Assembly: GCA_031425695.1 (NCBI GenBank)
Contig: JANPJV010000260.1
Span: 1 to 8,201 of the forward strand
Length of the DNA: 8,201 nucleotides
Source: JANPJV01 sp031425695
GTDB taxonomy: Bacteria; Pseudomonadota; Gammaproteobacteria; Xanthomonadales; SZUA-5
Reading direction: 5' to 3'
The first letter of the stretch is position 1. Each line of letters starts with the position of its first letter. This document shows, piece after piece, positions 6,107 to 8,201 of this stretch. The position numbers and the translations under genes are program-made. The notes under the pieces were generated by a model. It saw nothing but the letters and a program-made list of their open reading frames with translations, ran no database searches and was not told the DNA's origin.

Positions 6107-8112
6107 GGCAGCTCGGGTCCAATCAGAGCGTGAAGCAAGTCACGCGCGTCCGCATTGTTGACATCGATTTCGAGCGCCTTCTCGAGTTCGATTCGCGCCG
6201 ATTCGTTGTCCCCCTGGCCGAGCAATGCGCGCGCGAGCAGCACGCGCGTATTGGCGTCGCCGGGTGATTGCTGCACGGCGCGCCGGAACTCGACGACGCT
6301 CTCCTCGAAGCGGCCGAGGCTAGCCAGCAGCCCGGCAAGATTCTCGCGGGCCTGAACATAGTCCGGACGCAACGCCAGCGCACGCTGGAAGAATCCAAGC
6401 GCTGCATCCGTTTCGCCGGCGAGCGCACGCGCCAGGCCGGCGTTGTACACGAGCTCGGCCGAGTCCGGGATCGCGGCCCAGCCCGCATCGAAAACTTCGC
6501 GGGCCGAAGTCAGCTCGCCGCCCTGGGCGAGGAACAGGCCGAGCGCGAGGTAGGCCGACGCTTGATCCGGGCGCGCTGCGATGGCCGAACGCCATGCGCG
6601 CACTGCGCCGTCCCGGTTGCCATCGGCAAGCGCCGCGCGCGCCAGCAGCTGATGCATCTCACCCGGCAGCTCGTGGCGTTCGAGGGCACGTTGGGCGTGG
6701 ACCTGGCTGGCAGCCCAGTCGCCAGCGAGTGCCTGCAACCACGCCTTCTTCGCGGCCGTGCCGAGTGTCGGTACCAGGCCCCAGGCGTCGACCTTTTCGA
6801 GCTGGGAGATTCCCGCCTGCAGCCGGTCAATTGCGATCGGATCCAGCGGCGCTGCCAGGCCGGGCGTCGCCAGGAACGCCTCACGCATGAGCGCCGTATC
6901 GGCAAAGATGCGATCGCCCGACCAGGTCTGCATGCGCACCACCGCGCTGTGTACCAGCAGTGCACTCAGCAGCAGCATGCAACCTGCAAATACCCGCCCT
7001 TGCGGCAACAATTTACCGGCGCGCTTGAGGCGCAGGCCCGAGCGTTCGACATTCGGTTCGCGCAGCAGCTTCCAGCTGGTCAGGCCCAGAAACGCGACGA
7101 CCGCAGCCAGGCCCAGTGACATCAGGAAGGGCATCACGCCGTACAGTCCGCGCACGCTGAGAAAGCAGAAAACGAACACCGTGACGAGCAGCAGCTCTTC
7201 GCGCCAATCGAGCTTGCTGCGCGCGGGCGGCTGGCGCGCCTCGCGCTGTGCGGCGGTCTCGGCGACGCGCGGCTTGGCCAGGAAGGGCAGGGTTCCGGCG
7301 CCGTAGTAGAGTGCGTCCTTCGGGCAGACGCTGACGCAGTCCATGCATTTCATGCAACCGGGCGAAACCACCATGCCCCAGTCGCGTACTTCCTCGTGAA
7401 CGCGCACATTCGAGCTGCACACGGCCGTGCAGTGACCGCATTGCTCGCAGGCATCGGTGACCCGGATGCGCAGCGGCGAAACGCGATCGGCCGCCGCGAA
7501 GATCGCGCCATAGGGACAGCCGTAGGTGCAGAAACCTTTCGAGCCGAGAAAGTAGACGCAGGCAAAACCGCAGACCAGGAAGGTCAGTCCACCGACGACC
7601 GCCCCCGGAAAAGTTGCCCAGAATTCCGAGGTGACCAGCTCGGTCCCGCGCACCGCCAGCGAATCGCCGATCCACAGCCGATACACCGCCGGCCACACGA
7701 ACATGTAGAGAAACGCGAGGGTCGGCACCCATACCAGGGTGCGCGTCTTGAGCGGTCGCGGCGTGATCCCGACCTTCAACATCAGCCACCGGCAGGAATC
7801 CTGCAGTGCCAGCACGTGGCAACCCCAGCCGCAAAAGAAGCGGCCAAAGATCGCGGTCGACAAGATCGTGATCGCGAAGAAGATCAAGCCAGCATTGATG
7901 ATCGATGACTGGCTGAAAGCCATCGCCTCTGACGGCTCCACCGGCGTCACCGTCTCACCCGCGATCAGCCAGTGCGCGATGTGCAGGCCGATGATCACGT
8001 GCACCAGGATCAGCACCAGCGCCCGCCACTTGCCCGTCTTCGAAGCCCGCACCTTGGGCGCCCGTGGCTGATCTTCGATCAGCTGATGGGGAATGATCTT
8101 GGGGAGGGGCAT
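6100..8112 (-). CDS. Membrane 4Fe-4S polyferredoxin (NapH-like) with C-terminal TPR domain
   Basis: The protein is 670 residues and probably moves electrons at the inner membrane. Predicted helices lie near 30-50, 70-90, 127-147 and 169-190. They are followed by CTYGCP (C195, C199) and two 4Fe-4S motifs of the CX2CX2CX3C type: C222, C225, C228, C232 and C253, C256, C259, C263. FCGWGCH (C94, C98, H99), between helices 2 and 3, is typical of the NapH/NosR/CcoG polyferredoxin group. Helix 1 has three histidines (H38, H44, H47). Helices near 306-322, 325-346 and 374-392 lead to a TPR region at about 450-660 with repeats such as YLALGLFLAQGG and VYNAGLARALAGETDAALGFFQRAL. Basic loops alternate so that the Fe-S centres face the cytoplasm and the TPRs the periplasm. 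There is no CcoG C-terminal domain and no NosR FMN domain, so neither symbol is used. ATG at 8112 has only a weak ribosome binding site, but no better start is seen. The electron partner is unknown. Confidence 0.9.
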   Translation of the reverse strand: MPLPKIIPHQLIEDQPRAPKVRASKTGKWRALVLILVHVIIGLHIAHWLIAGETVTPVEPSEAMAFSQSSIINAGLIFFAITILSTAIFGRFFCGWGCHVLALQDSCRWLMLKVGITPRPLKTRTLVWVPTLAFLYMFVWPAVYRLWIGDSLAVRGTELVTSEFWATFPGAVVGGLTFLVCGFACVYFLGSKGFCTYGCPYGAIFAAADRVSPLRIRVTDACEQCGHCTAVCSSNVRVHEEVRDWGMVVSPGCMKCMDCVSVCPKDALYYGAGTLPFLAKPRVAETAAQREARQPPARSKLDWREELLLVTVFVFCFLSVRGLYGVMPFLMSLGLAAVVAFLGLTSWKLLREPNVERSGLRLKRAGKLLPQGRVFAGCMLLLSALLVHSAVVRMQTWSGDRIFADTALMREAFLATPGLAAPLDPIAIDRLQAGISQLEKVDAWGLVPTLGTAAKKAWLQALAGDWAASQVHAQRALERHELPGEMHQLLARAALADGNRDGAVRAWRSAIAARPDQASAYLALGLFLAQGGELTSAREVFDAGWAAIPDSAELVYNAGLARALAGETDAALGFFQRALALRPDYVQARENLAGLLASLGRFEESVVEFRRAVQQSPGDANTRVLLARALLGQGDNESARIELEKALEIDVNNADARDLLHALIGPELPQ

Positions 8113-8163
8113 CGGCGAAGACTAGCGCAGGGCGACCGTGCGGGGATTAAGGCGGCGCGGGTA

Positions 8164-8177
8164 ATGACGTAGGTCAT
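8164..8177. promoter_or_regulatory. FNR-geometry palindrome upstream of the Fe-S/TPR gene
   Basis: ATGAC-N4-GTCAT is a perfect 5+5 inverted repeat with a 4-base spacer, the same layout as an FNR box (TTGAT-N4-ATCAA). It is centred about 58 bases before the ATG at 8112. GGG and CCC flank it on either side (8158-8161 region and 8182-8184). A second short inverted repeat (CCCGC-N4-GCGGG, 8182-8195) lies just upstream. No good -10 element is evident at the spacing expected for a class II activator site, so the call is tentative. Confidence 0.4.
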
Positions 8178-8201
8178 GTTGCCCGCGCTAGCGGGGTACT
8201 T

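Noticed and set aside
6054..6122. Longer start (6122) for the exported protein
   Set aside because: It would overlap the preceding gene and put 23 residues before a complete signal peptide. The start at 6053 has a good ribosome binding site.

Overview
The window carries four genes, all on the minus strand. Composition is high-GC, and the gene content suggests a gammaproteobacterium of the Xanthomonadales type, perhaps Rhodanobacteraceae or Lysobacteraceae. This placement is an inference. It rests on an E. coli-like exonuclease I, a large two-REC/PAS/GGDEF/EAL protein, abundant intergenic repeats, and a secreted protein ending in the short tail DLFQNGYE, which resembles the NGFE/DGFE tails I associate with exported Xanthomonadales proteins.

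Layout in the direction of transcription (right to left). Positions 8113-8201 are the upstream region of the first gene and hold a 14-bp palindrome with the geometry of an FNR-family site. Positions 6100-8112 encode a membrane polyferredoxin (NapH-like core, two 4Fe-4S motifs) fused to a C-terminal TPR region. Forty-six bases further on, with its own clear ribosome binding site, comes an exported 415-residue protein (4806-6053) with six cysteines. A strong hairpin terminator at 4731-4761 closes this pair. A gap of about 300 bp follows. Then come a c-di-GMP turnover protein (1908-4505) and, 19 bp after its stop, exodeoxyribonuclease I, sbcB (350-1888). A tandem array of inverted-arm repeats (1-333) lies beyond the sbcB stop and runs off the left edge.

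The first two genes look like a two-gene transcription unit. Predicted topology puts the Fe-S centres in the cytoplasm and the TPR region in the periplasm, where it could meet the exported partner. This pair is the best candidate for an undescribed system, and its function cannot be read from the sequence. The second pair (c-di-GMP enzyme and sbcB) is probably co-transcribed but has no obvious functional link. Their junction holds a striking nested inverted repeat of about 120 bp that leaves the sbcB start codon uncertain.
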